Origin: Bacteroides intestinalis DSM 17393
GTDB lineage: Bacteria > Bacteroidota > Bacteroidia > Bacteroidales > Bacteroidaceae
Direction: 5' to 3'
DNA: 64,000 bases
NCBI RefSeq assembly: GCF_000172175.1
Contig: NZ_ABJL02000001.1
Coordinates: 193,620-257,619, forward strand
Positions 56,469 to 64,000 of this stretch are shown here, piece after piece (position 1 is the first letter of the stretch; the number at the start of each line of letters is the position of its first letter). The position numbers and the translations under genes were made by a program. Below the pieces are notes generated by a model. That model searched no databases and was not told the DNA's origin. It saw only the letters and a list, made by a program, of their open reading frames with translations.

Positions 56469-57776
56469 TTATATCTTCCTCTTTCCCAAAGGAATAGAAA
56501 GTCCGATGAAAGCATTTACATGTTTGGAATTATTTCCGAAGAACATATAGTCAGTACCCAGCATCAAAGGACCTACCTTGAAAGCAAAGCCGAATGTTTC
56601 ACCACCTTGAAGCATGGAGTAACTTAATGTAGCGTTGATTAAAGTGTTCGGACGATAATTGGCGGATAAAGTCAATTCGGAATATGTCTTTAGCTGTCCG
56701 AAGCGGGTAGTTGATAATAATCCTACTCCCAGTTTATTATTCAGGAATCCGTATTCTCCTCCTAAAACCATAGTCGGGGATAAAGAAGTGGTGCGGGATT
56801 TATTCTCCTTCTTCTGCAAACCGTATAATTCAAAGTCCAGTACATCAGTAGATTCACTGTAATTATCTTTATCAATAGCGATATCTTTGTTTGATTCGGC
56901 TATCTGGGTGCTTGATTTACCCCAAGAGATAAAACCTAAGTCGAGGATGGCAGCAGAGAACGTAAGGTTCTTCATCACTTGATAGCTTGCTCCCAGATCT
57001 AAGCCTGCTCCGTATCCACTGATACCGAAATTATTGTAGTCCAGATCTGTGATGTATCCATTTTCTTCTTCCAAGTCCAGACCTTTAGCAGAAGCTTCCA
57101 GATAAGCATCTGATTTTAGTTGGAATTCGGAGTCTAATCCTGTTTCTTTACCAGACATATAAAGTTGGTTGATCTTCAGATTCAAATTTCCGGCACCTAA
57201 CAATAGTTTGGCTTTACCACCTATAGTCAGACGGTCGTTTATGGCACGTGAATAGCCTGCTCCAACTTCTATATAAGAGTTCAGGCGCAGTTTTTCATTC
57301 TGAATATTAAAGGTTCTACCGCTTCCCCAAGTAAAATCTTCCGCATCTGTAGCACGCAGATATTCGAACATGGTTTTAGGAATAGTTGCATCCACATCTA
57401 CACGTGCTCCTACATTGAATGACCAGAATCCCTTGCCTCTATAGAATCCGAAAGAGATGACATCCGTATTAAGATTGATGTTCAGCTCATTCATTCCTTT
57501 CAGGCGGTTGTAGAACTTATCATTGTTGTAAAACTCTCCGTCGGAGTCAAAGACGTCAATAACATCCTGGATACCCAAAGAGTTAGAGGATACCTCGGCG
57601 GTCAATGACCCGATAACGGGTAGATTGATATAGCCACGCTTTGGTTGCGCTGCGGGGTTTAGTTGCATACGGGTACTGCTACCGTCCATAAAGTAAGATG
57701 AGCGCATATACTGCGCTTGCATGGCTGTGGGGAGAAGAAAAGAGATGCAAATCCCCAGAAGTAAAAGCTTTCTCAT
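56469..57776 (-). CDS. DUF5723-type outer-membrane beta-barrel protein
   Basis: 435 residues with a signal peptide to MQAQY. The mature part opens with SSYFMDGSSTRMQLNPA and consists of amphipathic strands with aromatic ends, ending in FIGLSIPLGKRKI. This is the layout of DUF5723/PorV-like barrels of Bacteroidetes. No enzymatic motif. Its role is unknown. Confidence 0.75.
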   Translation of the reverse strand: MRKLLLLGICISFLLPTAMQAQYMRSSYFMDGSSTRMQLNPAAQPKRGYINLPVIGSLTAEVSSNSLGIQDVIDVFDSDGEFYNNDKFYNRLKGMNELNINLNTDVISFGFYRGKGFWSFNVGARVDVDATIPKTMFEYLRATDAEDFTWGSGRTFNIQNEKLRLNSYIEVGAGYSRAINDRLTIGGKAKLLLGAGNLNLKINQLYMSGKETGLDSEFQLKSDAYLEASAKGLDLEEENGYITDLDYNNFGISGYGAGLDLGASYQVMKNLTFSAAILDLGFISWGKSSTQIAESNKDIAIDKDNYSESTDVLDFELYGLQKKENKSRTTSLSPTMVLGGEYGFLNNKLGVGLLSTTRFGQLKTYSELTLSANYRPNTLINATLSYSMLQGGETFGFAFKVGPLMLGTDYMFFGNNSKHVNAFIGLSIPLGKRKI

Positions 57777-57828
57777 TGTGCTTCGTAAATTGTGGATTAC
57801 TGTTAATGATTACTTATATTTGTTGTTG

Positions 57829-57858
57829 CAAAGTTAAAAGAACTATTTGTTATATCAA
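57829..57858 (-). promoter_or_regulatory. promoter of the DUF5723 gene
   Basis: Minus strand TTG (57858-57856), 19-nt spacer, TAACTTTG (57836-57829). Both boxes match the Bacteroidetes consensus; the leader would be about 45 nt. Confidence 0.7.
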
Positions 57859-57912
57859 AATTATATAATAAATAAAAATTGAATAAACGCCCGTTTTTAT
57901 GGCTATATGGCT

Positions 57913-58665
57913 TTATAATTGGATTGAGTGGGAAGAATAAGATGATAATGCAGTACTTTTGACTTTTATATTGTTTTTATATTCTTCAAGGAGTATAGGG
58001 GTATAAAAGCAATAATTCATTTTAATGTAATCCTTGCATTTTGGGTCAATAGGCACGATATTTATGTCTAAAAGATAGACCCCACCATCCAGATCGCTTG
58101 ACCAGAATAAACTATTGGGTATGACTTTAAACTCTATTTTATGATTGGCTGGCGCCTGTATATGATCGTGTGTAATAGGGTCGTTTATTCGTACGATATG
58201 TCCTTTGTTATCATATTCAAAATTATATCGTGAATACTCCTCACGATTCCAATTATCATCAAATACTTGTTTCCGGAATAATTCTATTTCTTGCTTTTCT
58301 CCATAATCTTTTTCTGTATCGCCAGAAAAATGTATAAGTCCTTTTATCCGCCCATTGTCATCATATAGATATCTGATGAAGTTGAAGATTGTACGTTCGG
58401 AACAACATGCTCCTTGTGCCAATAGCTTTCCATGCTTGTCTATCACATCAACAGCAGAATTGAGAGGGGCTGTTCCGGTTGTTTCAATGAACATTGTTCC
58501 ATCAGCCATTAAAGTGGTATCTATTCTGTCTTCATAGCATTGGTCAATGCGAGTTCCGAAATCTTCTACAGTACTTTTCTTCTTACATCCTTCCAGCAGA
58601 ATAATTAGACTCAAAAGTATAGTTGAATAAAATAGGGCTTTCTTCAAATGGAAAATTGTATTCAT
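57913..58665 (-). CDS. unknown lipoprotein
   Basis: 250 residues with lipobox LLEGC (Cys about 27). The mature part is rich in charged beta-strand segments with patterns like YLYDDNGRIKGLIHF and FEYDNKGHIVRI, which resemble the YD-type or WG-type repeats of secreted proteins. I do not recognise a family. It follows the 167-residue gene by 30 nt and may be the last gene of the ADP-ribosylglycohydrolase operon. Confidence 0.55.
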   Translation of the reverse strand: MNTIFHLKKALFYSTILLSLIILLEGCKKKSTVEDFGTRIDQCYEDRIDTTLMADGTMFIETTGTAPLNSAVDVIDKHGKLLAQGACCSERTIFNFIRYLYDDNGRIKGLIHFSGDTEKDYGEKQEIELFRKQVFDDNWNREEYSRYNFEYDNKGHIVRINDPITHDHIQAPANHKIEFKVIPNSLFWSSDLDGGVYLLDINIVPIDPKCKDYIKMNYCFYTPILLEEYKNNIKVKSTALSSYSSHSIQL

Positions 58666-58695
58666 AGTTTTTTATATTTATCTTAGTTCTTCATT

Positions 58696-59199
58696 CTAAT
58701 TATTGATTGCATGGAATTTGGATACAACTTTTCCTTTATGATCAATATAACCATAGATGGTGATTTCTTCGTCATCGGTCATTCCAAAACCATCATCATC
58801 CATATAGTAACGGCCATCAGGATTAATTTGCCAACTTACTTTTGCCATACCATTTTTGAATTCATGTATGAATGTTGGAAAATGTGCGGAAAATCTTTTA
58901 GCCCGTTCAATAGCTATTTTCGGTATTCCGTACAATGTATCCCAAGCAATATCATCTTGAGTTACAGTTGTCAGTTTTTCGTTACTATCCATGAACTCAT
59001 AGGCACATTTCGTATTATGATTCAACAGAAAACGTGGTTTCCACCAACCGCTTATCACTTGACTTACGAGAGCCATATTTTCACCAAGTCCCTTAGTCTC
59101 GTACGGATAATTGGTGTATTCTTCGGTATTTAGCAACATGTAAAGTTGTTTATCGCTGCTGGTACTGATCATTCTATGAATTTTACTATAGATATTCAT
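58696..59199 (-). CDS. unknown 167-residue protein
   Basis: No signal peptide and no membrane segment. It contains aromatic-rich strands (WWKPRFLLN, WQINPDGRYYMDDD, ITIYGYIDHKGKVVSKFH). I do not recognise the family. It starts 5 nt after the ADP-ribosylglycohydrolase gene, so it is co-transcribed and probably works with it. Confidence 0.55.
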   Translation of the reverse strand: MNIYSKIHRMISTSSDKQLYMLLNTEEYTNYPYETKGLGENMALVSQVISGWWKPRFLLNHNTKCAYEFMDSNEKLTTVTQDDIAWDTLYGIPKIAIERAKRFSAHFPTFIHEFKNGMAKVSWQINPDGRYYMDDDGFGMTDDEEITIYGYIDHKGKVVSKFHAINN

Positions 59200-59204
59200 T
59201 GCTT

Positions 59205-60278
59205 TTATTGAAGTGTTGTTTTACCGAGATACAAATCATCCGCGACATGTAGTATCACATCATGCAGTTCCAAGTCGTTTTTGTAGAATTGAGGTATTGC
59301 ATTATAACCGATGGCAGCACCTAACAAGTTACCAGTCACAGCACCTGTAGAATCACTGTCACCTGCATGATTTACAGCTGCAATCATTGCTCTTTCGAAG
59401 TTATCAAAATAGGATAAAGTACAGTAGATGGCTATAGCAACAGTTTCTTCGGCTATCCAGCCACCCCCTAATTCATTTTCGATGGCGTGTACATTATCGA
59501 TTGAAATATCAGATAAAAGAATGGCTTTCTTTACCAATGAAACAAATTTTTCAACTTCTTCAGTATGGTTGGTAAACATCCGTTGTACGGATTCCAATCC
59601 TTCTCTGATATAGTTTTTGAATATTTCTTTCTCCGGATTTTTATCACTTGCTAAACGATAAATGACGTGAGCTGTAAAGGCTGCTGGGATAAAGCCTAAT
59701 GGATGCTGATGAGTAAGCTTTGCCGCATCTGCTGCAAGGTAATCAAGAGTATTTATATCCGATATTCGTTGGCCCAGTCCATATAAAGGTATGGGTGCTA
59801 TGCGCATAACTCCACCACATCCCTTACTGTTATTATGGGGCGCTTTTCCCGCAATGATATCTGAAAGAGCAGTGAGACAGGTGTTTCCGGGTGCTCTGCG
59901 CTGATTTAATTCCGGAATATCGCCGATCCAGCATTCATTGAAACGCTTACTTTTCTTACCTAATTGAGTATAATACCATTCTATATAAGCTTCACAAATA
60001 CTGGGTATGGGAGCACTCCCTTTTTCTTTTGCATTCAATATGCCACAGGCTGTAAACAACGTCATCTGTGTGTCATCAGAAACCCAAGCTTTTCCAGTAG
60101 AACTATCTTCGTTCTTCCACCATTGTCTGACGTCGAGACGGGTAATTCCTGCATCTCCATATCTTCTTTGAATACCTGCATACGAATCTATAAATTCTAC
60201 AGGATATCCTAAAGCGTCACCTATGGCTCCACCTATTAATGAACCACGTATTCTGTCCTTTTGTGTTTCTTCATTCAT
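59205..60278 (-). CDS. ADP-ribosylglycohydrolase
   Basis: 357 residues from 60278; an in-frame ATG at 60287 would leave almost no leader after the predicted transcription start. Family motifs: GSLIGGAIGDALGYPVEF near the start, SDDTQM (about 66), GCGGVMRIAP and HAGDSDSTGA (about 303-312), whose Asp residues hold the magnesium pair. It removes ADP-ribose from proteins or small molecules. Its partners here are unknown proteins, so its substrate cannot be stated. Confidence 0.88.
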   Translation of the reverse strand: MNEETQKDRIRGSLIGGAIGDALGYPVEFIDSYAGIQRRYGDAGITRLDVRQWWKNEDSSTGKAWVSDDTQMTLFTACGILNAKEKGSAPIPSICEAYIEWYYTQLGKKSKRFNECWIGDIPELNQRRAPGNTCLTALSDIIAGKAPHNNSKGCGGVMRIAPIPLYGLGQRISDINTLDYLAADAAKLTHQHPLGFIPAAFTAHVIYRLASDKNPEKEIFKNYIREGLESVQRMFTNHTEEVEKFVSLVKKAILLSDISIDNVHAIENELGGGWIAEETVAIAIYCTLSYFDNFERAMIAAVNHAGDSDSTGAVTGNLLGAAIGYNAIPQFYKNDLELHDVILHVADDLYLGKTTLQ

Positions 60279-60300
60279 AATAACCATGCTATTTTATATT

Positions 60301-60330
60301 CAAATTTACCTAATAATGGATTTTATCCAA
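60301..60330 (-). promoter_or_regulatory. promoter of the ADP-ribosylglycohydrolase operon
   Basis: Minus strand TTG (60330-60328), 19-nt spacer, TAAATTTG (60308-60301). A good match to the consensus. The remaining gap to 60814 holds a doubtful 40-codon frame (60380-60502), the 22-bp array at 60582 and the next promoter. Confidence 0.7.
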
Positions 60331-60581
60331 ATTATTATTAAAGGGAAAATTACCTAAACGGACGAAATAGTGGTTTATTATGAATAAAAAGAGGATTATC
60401 CTGGATGCTTTAAATAAGAAAAGATGTTTTTATAGCTGTACCATTGGTGAATATCCATTTACTTTTTATTGGTCTGATTCAAAGTTTGATAAACTTGTAT
60501 AGTAATAAATATTGCATAGATGTAGTTTCTATGTCTTGCTTTTGGGCTTTGATTATCAGTTTCTTATAAAATATTAATTCC

Positions 60582-60647
60582 TTGTCGACAAGAAATTAAT
60601 TTCCTGTTGACAAAAAGTTAGCATCTTGTCGACAAACTCTTAACTTC
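60582..60647 (+). repeat. 22-bp-period array of (T/C)TGT(C/T)GACAA
   Basis: TTGTCGACAA at 60582 and 60626, CTGTTGACAA at 60604, each exactly 22 bp apart. The outer two cores are perfect palindromes, and the rest of each unit varies around a TTA. It lies about 170 bp upstream of the sensor kinase gene. Confidence 0.75.
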
Positions 60648-60766
60648 TTATATGTAAGATGTTTGCTGTTTTTATATTGTTTTACAAATTGTATTAGATA
60701 CTCTTTGTTTTCCAGATACGTCTATAAAAATTCTATTTAATATTCTTTTGTCTCATAAAAAAAACT

Positions 60767-60774
60767 TATGTTTG
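60767..60774 (+). promoter_or_regulatory. candidate -7 element of the sensor kinase gene
   Basis: TATGTTTG, 40 nt before the start. A TTG at 60748-60750 is 16 nt upstream, shorter than the usual spacing. Confidence 0.45.
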
Positions 60775-60814
60775 CAAAGGTCTTGACAATAACGTATCTA
60801 TTAATTGTGTATTT

Positions 60815-62848
60815 ATGCAAAAGAGGGGGAAGAGGCAAGTAAGAGTCATCCTGTTTTTGATGGGAATACTAATAATATGGAATGCATGCATACCTCAGGA
60901 GCAAAAAGAAGTAAATCCTGAAATGCAGGCATTCGAAGCATTTTTCACAGCAAATGGAGATTCCGTATCTATTGCCCCTCGGAAAGTACGTACACAAGCA
61001 TTGCAAAAAATGCAAGAAATTAAAGACAGTCTGGTACGTTATAACTATCTGATCGTGGCTTCTAAGACTTGTATGATGTCTTCTGATATGGATTCTGCCC
61101 GGCTCTTAATACAACAAATCGAAGATTTCACAGAAAGACAGCCCTTCTCTCCGCAGTTGGCAGATTTACAGTCTGATTGTTTTAATATGAAGGGGAATGT
61201 CTATGCGCGTACAGGGCATATGGATTCTGCAGAAGTTTATTTCCGAAAAGCTTATGAACTACGGATGCATGGCACTAAAATAGAAGTTGTACCTGATATT
61301 CTGATGAATCTGGCTGATGCTACTAACCGTTTAGGTAAATTGGACGTGGGAGCGGCATGGTACAGAAGGGCACTGTTATTGTGCGATTCACTAAATATCA
61401 CTTCTACAAAGAAACCGCCGATTTATTATGGACTAGCACAGATATATGTGGCTTTGCGTGATTTTGAGCAATGTGATTATTATTATAATCTTGCGGCCAG
61501 AAGCTATGAGGACATGTTGCCTTTTGAGAAGCATTTCTATCTGAACAACCGCGGGACTTCTTATTATTATCGGGGAGATTATGAAACGGCTATCGATTAT
61601 TTCCGAAAAGTTACTGATCTTGTTGAAGGTTATCCCGATATGGTTTTCGAGTTGAACTTGGGTTGGTTGAATCTGGGAGATTGCTTCTTGCAAGTGGATG
61701 AGCCCGATTCTGCAGCTAAATATATCAACAAGTGCCAGCCTTTTTTTGAGAAAACAGGAATAATAACTGCACTTTATTATATTGATACACAGAAAATAGA
61801 ATTGGCACTGATTCAGAAAGACTTGCCTAAAGCTTGGCGTATTTTATCAGAAAGCATAATTTCACCGGATATTGATCCGGATATGGTGAACATACGCAAT
61901 AAGTATCTGCAGCAATATTATGAAGAAACAGAGGATTATCGGAAGGCATATTTCTATCTGAAAGAAAATAATCGGATGGATGATTCTATCCGTAATGAGC
62001 GTGTAGAGATGCGTACGGCTGATCTGGCCTTGCGTTACCAGCAGGATTCTACCGTGATGGCGCAAAAAGTTTTTATCCGGGAAAAGGAGAATGAAGTTCT
62101 TGAACTTCGGCAGATGGAAACCTTATGGATTGCCCTTACCACTATTACCTTATTGGTGGTTGTTTTTGTCTATCTGTACAGTAAGAAGAAGCGTGCGTTA
62201 TTGTTAGCTCAAAACCGTCGTACAGTTTCTTCACTTCGTTTAGAAAATATCCGTAACCGCTTATCTCCTCATTTCATCTTTAATGTGCTTAATCAGGAAA
62301 TGGCAGGAAGAAAAGCGGAAGAGAAGCAGGAACTATCTTCCTTGGTTAAACTGATGCGGCGTAATTTGGAACTGGCTGAGCAATTATGTGTCACTTTAGC
62401 GGAAGAACTGGATTTTGTGAAAACCTATATCGATTTGGAGCGTCGCTCATTAGGGATAACTTTCCATCCGATGATAGAGATTGGTGAAGGTGTGAATCCT
62501 GAGCAAGTTCAGCTACCTTCTATGTTGATACAGATTCCTGTAGAAAATGCGGTGAAGCATGCTCTGAAAGAGAAGGAAGGAGAAAGAAATTTGTGGATTA
62601 TTATTGCTCGTCAGGCCAATGGAATCTCTATTCAAATCAGGGATAATGGTGGAGGTTATCGTCCAAATAGCCGGAACAGGGGAACTGGTACAGGTATGAA
62701 AGTCATTATGCAGACAATTCAGATTCTAAATATGAAGAATAAGGAAACAATAGATGTAGCTATACATAATGTTTCTTTATCCAATGGCGAAATTGGATGT
62801 GAAGTCACTTTCCTGTTGCCGGATAAGTATGATTATAGGATTAAGTGA
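60815..62848 (+). CDS. TPR-containing LytS-type sensor histidine kinase
   Basis: 677 residues. A lipobox-like signal (IIWNAC) is followed by TPR repeats (about 60-400), a membrane helix (about 435-455), the His_kinase domain of the LytS type with SPHFIFNVLN (His about 485) and an ATPase domain (about 565-672, N-box VENAVKH, DNGGGY). It is expected to sense something outside the cytoplasm and phosphorylate the LytTR regulator 127 nt downstream. Confidence 0.88.
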   Translation: MQKRGKRQVRVILFLMGILIIWNACIPQEQKEVNPEMQAFEAFFTANGDSVSIAPRKVRTQALQKMQEIKDSLVRYNYLIVASKTCMMSSDMDSARLLIQQIEDFTERQPFSPQLADLQSDCFNMKGNVYARTGHMDSAEVYFRKAYELRMHGTKIEVVPDILMNLADATNRLGKLDVGAAWYRRALLLCDSLNITSTKKPPIYYGLAQIYVALRDFEQCDYYYNLAARSYEDMLPFEKHFYLNNRGTSYYYRGDYETAIDYFRKVTDLVEGYPDMVFELNLGWLNLGDCFLQVDEPDSAAKYINKCQPFFEKTGIITALYYIDTQKIELALIQKDLPKAWRILSESIISPDIDPDMVNIRNKYLQQYYEETEDYRKAYFYLKENNRMDDSIRNERVEMRTADLALRYQQDSTVMAQKVFIREKENEVLELRQMETLWIALTTITLLVVVFVYLYSKKKRALLLAQNRRTVSSLRLENIRNRLSPHFIFNVLNQEMAGRKAEEKQELSSLVKLMRRNLELAEQLCVTLAEELDFVKTYIDLERRSLGITFHPMIEIGEGVNPEQVQLPSMLIQIPVENAVKHALKEKEGERNLWIIIARQANGISIQIRDNGGGYRPNSRNRGTGTGMKVIMQTIQILNMKNKETIDVAIHNVSLSNGEIGCEVTFLLPDKYDYRIK

Positions 62849-62975
62849 TGACATTTAATCTTGTTTTTAGCAAGGATAGGACGAACTATCGTCGGATAGT
62901 CTATAAAATCACTTTGAGAGTTTTGCCTGGAAACTAGATAATCTTTACATTCGCCAAAGGATACATGAAATAGAC

Positions 62976-63728
62976 ATGAATAAATATAAAGTTATAATAG
63001 TTGACGATGATGATGTAGCACTCGAGAATTTGACTTTCGAGTTAAGTAAAGATGTGCGTTTTTCTTTGGAAAAGACAGCCCGGAATGGTAAGCAAGCCAA
63101 AAAAGTAATTACTAAGGTACAACCTGATTTGCTTTTTTTGGATGTGGAAATGCCGGATATGACGGGTATGGAACTGCTAAAGGATATTCGGGATGATGTT
63201 TCGTGGAATATGCGGGTTGTTTTTTATACAGCTTACGACAAATATATGATACAGGCGATCCGTGAGTCTGCGTTCGATTATTTATTAAAACCTTTTGGAG
63301 AACAAGAATTGAAAGATATATTAGCACGTTTTGTGAAACAGGCAGAGGCAGGGCAGAGAACAACATTACCTGTAGGGATGCCACTCTATAGTGCTCAAAC
63401 CTTCATTGTATTTACACCGACAAATGATATGCGAGCGTTGCGTCCTGCAGAGGTTGGGTTTTTCCGCTATTGCTCTGACCGTAAACAATGGGAAGTAATG
63501 CTTAATAATCAACCCCCATTGGCATTGCGTCGTGGAATGACTGCTGAACAGATAACGCAGCATTCGCCTTGTTTCGTGCAAATTCATCAGTCTTTTATCA
63601 TCAATATTGATTATTTGATGATTATCAAGGATGGTAAATGTATATTGTATCCACCTTTTGAAAATGCAACGGAATTGTTGGTTTCTAAGAAATACAAGAA
63701 GGAACTACAAGACAAATATTGTTTGTAA
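62976..63728 (+). CDS. LytTR response regulator
   Basis: 250 residues. Receiver domain 1-120 with VDDDD (about 9-13), phospho-acceptor Asp in LFLDVEMPDM (about 54) and the Lys of YLLKPFG (about 105). The LytTR DNA-binding domain fills about 150-245 (CFVQIHQSFIINIDYL). Partner of the kinase upstream. Genes under its control are not evident in the window. Confidence 0.9.
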   Translation: MNKYKVIIVDDDDVALENLTFELSKDVRFSLEKTARNGKQAKKVITKVQPDLLFLDVEMPDMTGMELLKDIRDDVSWNMRVVFYTAYDKYMIQAIRESAFDYLLKPFGEQELKDILARFVKQAEAGQRTTLPVGMPLYSAQTFIVFTPTNDMRALRPAEVGFFRYCSDRKQWEVMLNNQPPLALRRGMTAEQITQHSPCFVQIHQSFIINIDYLMIIKDGKCILYPPFENATELLVSKKYKKELQDKYCL

Positions 63729-63784
63729 ATGAAATATATATTGGTTAGGGAGTCGGCACTTAGATAGTGTTGACAAAGGAAAGG

Positions 63785-63818
63785 AGGTTGTGTCAAAATG
63801 CTGGCACAACCTTTTTTT
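63785..63818 (+). terminator. terminator after the LytTR gene
   Basis: A 10-bp stem (63785-63794 with 63803-63812, one G-U) with an 8-nt loop, then seven T. Confidence 0.75.
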
Positions 63819-63824
63819 ATGCGC

Positions 63825-63855
63825 AAAGCCCGGACTTTCCCAAGCCCAGGCTTTG
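63825..63855 (+). other. imperfect hairpin upstream of the transposase
   Basis: AAAGCCCGGACTT and AAGCCCAGGCTTT pair at 11 of 13 positions. It lies between the terminator and the transposase start and may belong to the insertion-sequence end. Confidence 0.4.
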
Positions 63856-63900
63856 TTATTACCCAAAGTTTATGTAACTTTAGGCATCATTTTTTTCGTT

Positions 63901-64000
63901 ATGGCAAAGTTACATTTTCGTCCTTACATTCCCAACCAAACCGTTCTTTTTCCACAAAGAATTGATGAAAACATAGCTGCGGACGACCCTGTCCGCATAG
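63901..64000 (+). CDS. IS1182-type transposase, N-terminal part (cut by window edge)
   Basis: The ATG at 63901 opens a frame that runs to the edge. The 33 visible residues include FRPYIPNQTVLFPQRIDENI and DDPVRI, the N-terminal signature of IS1182-family transposases. An insertion sequence therefore begins between 63820 and 63900. Whether it is intact cannot be seen. Confidence 0.75.
   Translation, partial: MAKLHFRPYIPNQTVLFPQRIDENIAADDPVRI

Noticed and set aside
60380..60502. 40-codon plus-strand frame in the gap before the sensor kinase
   Set aside because: No homology that I can see, no promoter box near it, and the region is AT-rich; too weak to call a gene.

Overview
The window looks like a Bacteroides chromosome. 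The evidence is SusC/SusD and a hybrid two-component regulator, promoters of the Bacteroidetes TTG-N19/20-TAnnTTTG form in front of many genes, lipoprotein signals of Bacteroidetes type, and near absence of Shine-Dalgarno sequences. I cannot name the species from sequence alone.

Layout. (1) 1-8126: end of a membrane-fusion protein, two RND transporters and a TolC-like channel, all on the + strand. (2) 8238-21092: a peptide-secretion island. It has a membrane-anchored TPR/HTH regulator, then four tandem copies of a cassette (about 1.8 kb when intact). Each copy opens with a 104-bp piece of the regulator's 3' end. Two copies encode a double-glycine-leader peptide with a four-cysteine core, and the intact copies carry a beta-propeller lipoprotein. 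Copy 2 is decayed and holds a 724-bp insertion with 13-bp flanking repeats. The array runs into a degenerate-C39/VKOR/thioredoxin fusion, a C39-peptidase ABC exporter and an HlyD-type adaptor. Together these can trim, oxidise and export the peptides. (3) 21167-50011: a heparin/heparan sulfate utilisation locus. On the - strand are a toroid lyase-like protein, HTCS regulator, aldose epimerase, SusC, SusD, GH88, PL12, a 6-O-sulfatase-like enzyme, a PHP/DUF3604 protein, ROK kinase, MFS transporter, PL15-like exolyase and another sulfatase. On the + strand are an SGSH-like sulfatase and a PL13 heparinase I. A shared TAATATTGTT motif sits exactly 68 bp from two - strand promoter elements and is also upstream of the + strand sulfatase. 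(4) 50158-57776: housekeeping genes (NrnA-like phosphoesterase, DUF4827 lipoprotein, GlmM, Nudix, QueA, DUF2027/Smr protein, DUF5723 barrel). (5) 57913-60278: two unknown proteins and an ADP-ribosylglycohydrolase. (6) 60582-63728: a 22-bp-period repeat array followed by a TPR/LytS-type kinase and a LytTR regulator. (7) 63901-64000: the start of an IS1182-type transposase cut by the window edge.

The best candidate for an undescribed system is region 2: a cassette array whose peptides share an identical leader and core N-terminus but then diverge, with cysteine positions kept. It is linked to a dedicated oxidation and export apparatus and to one propeller lipoprotein per cassette.
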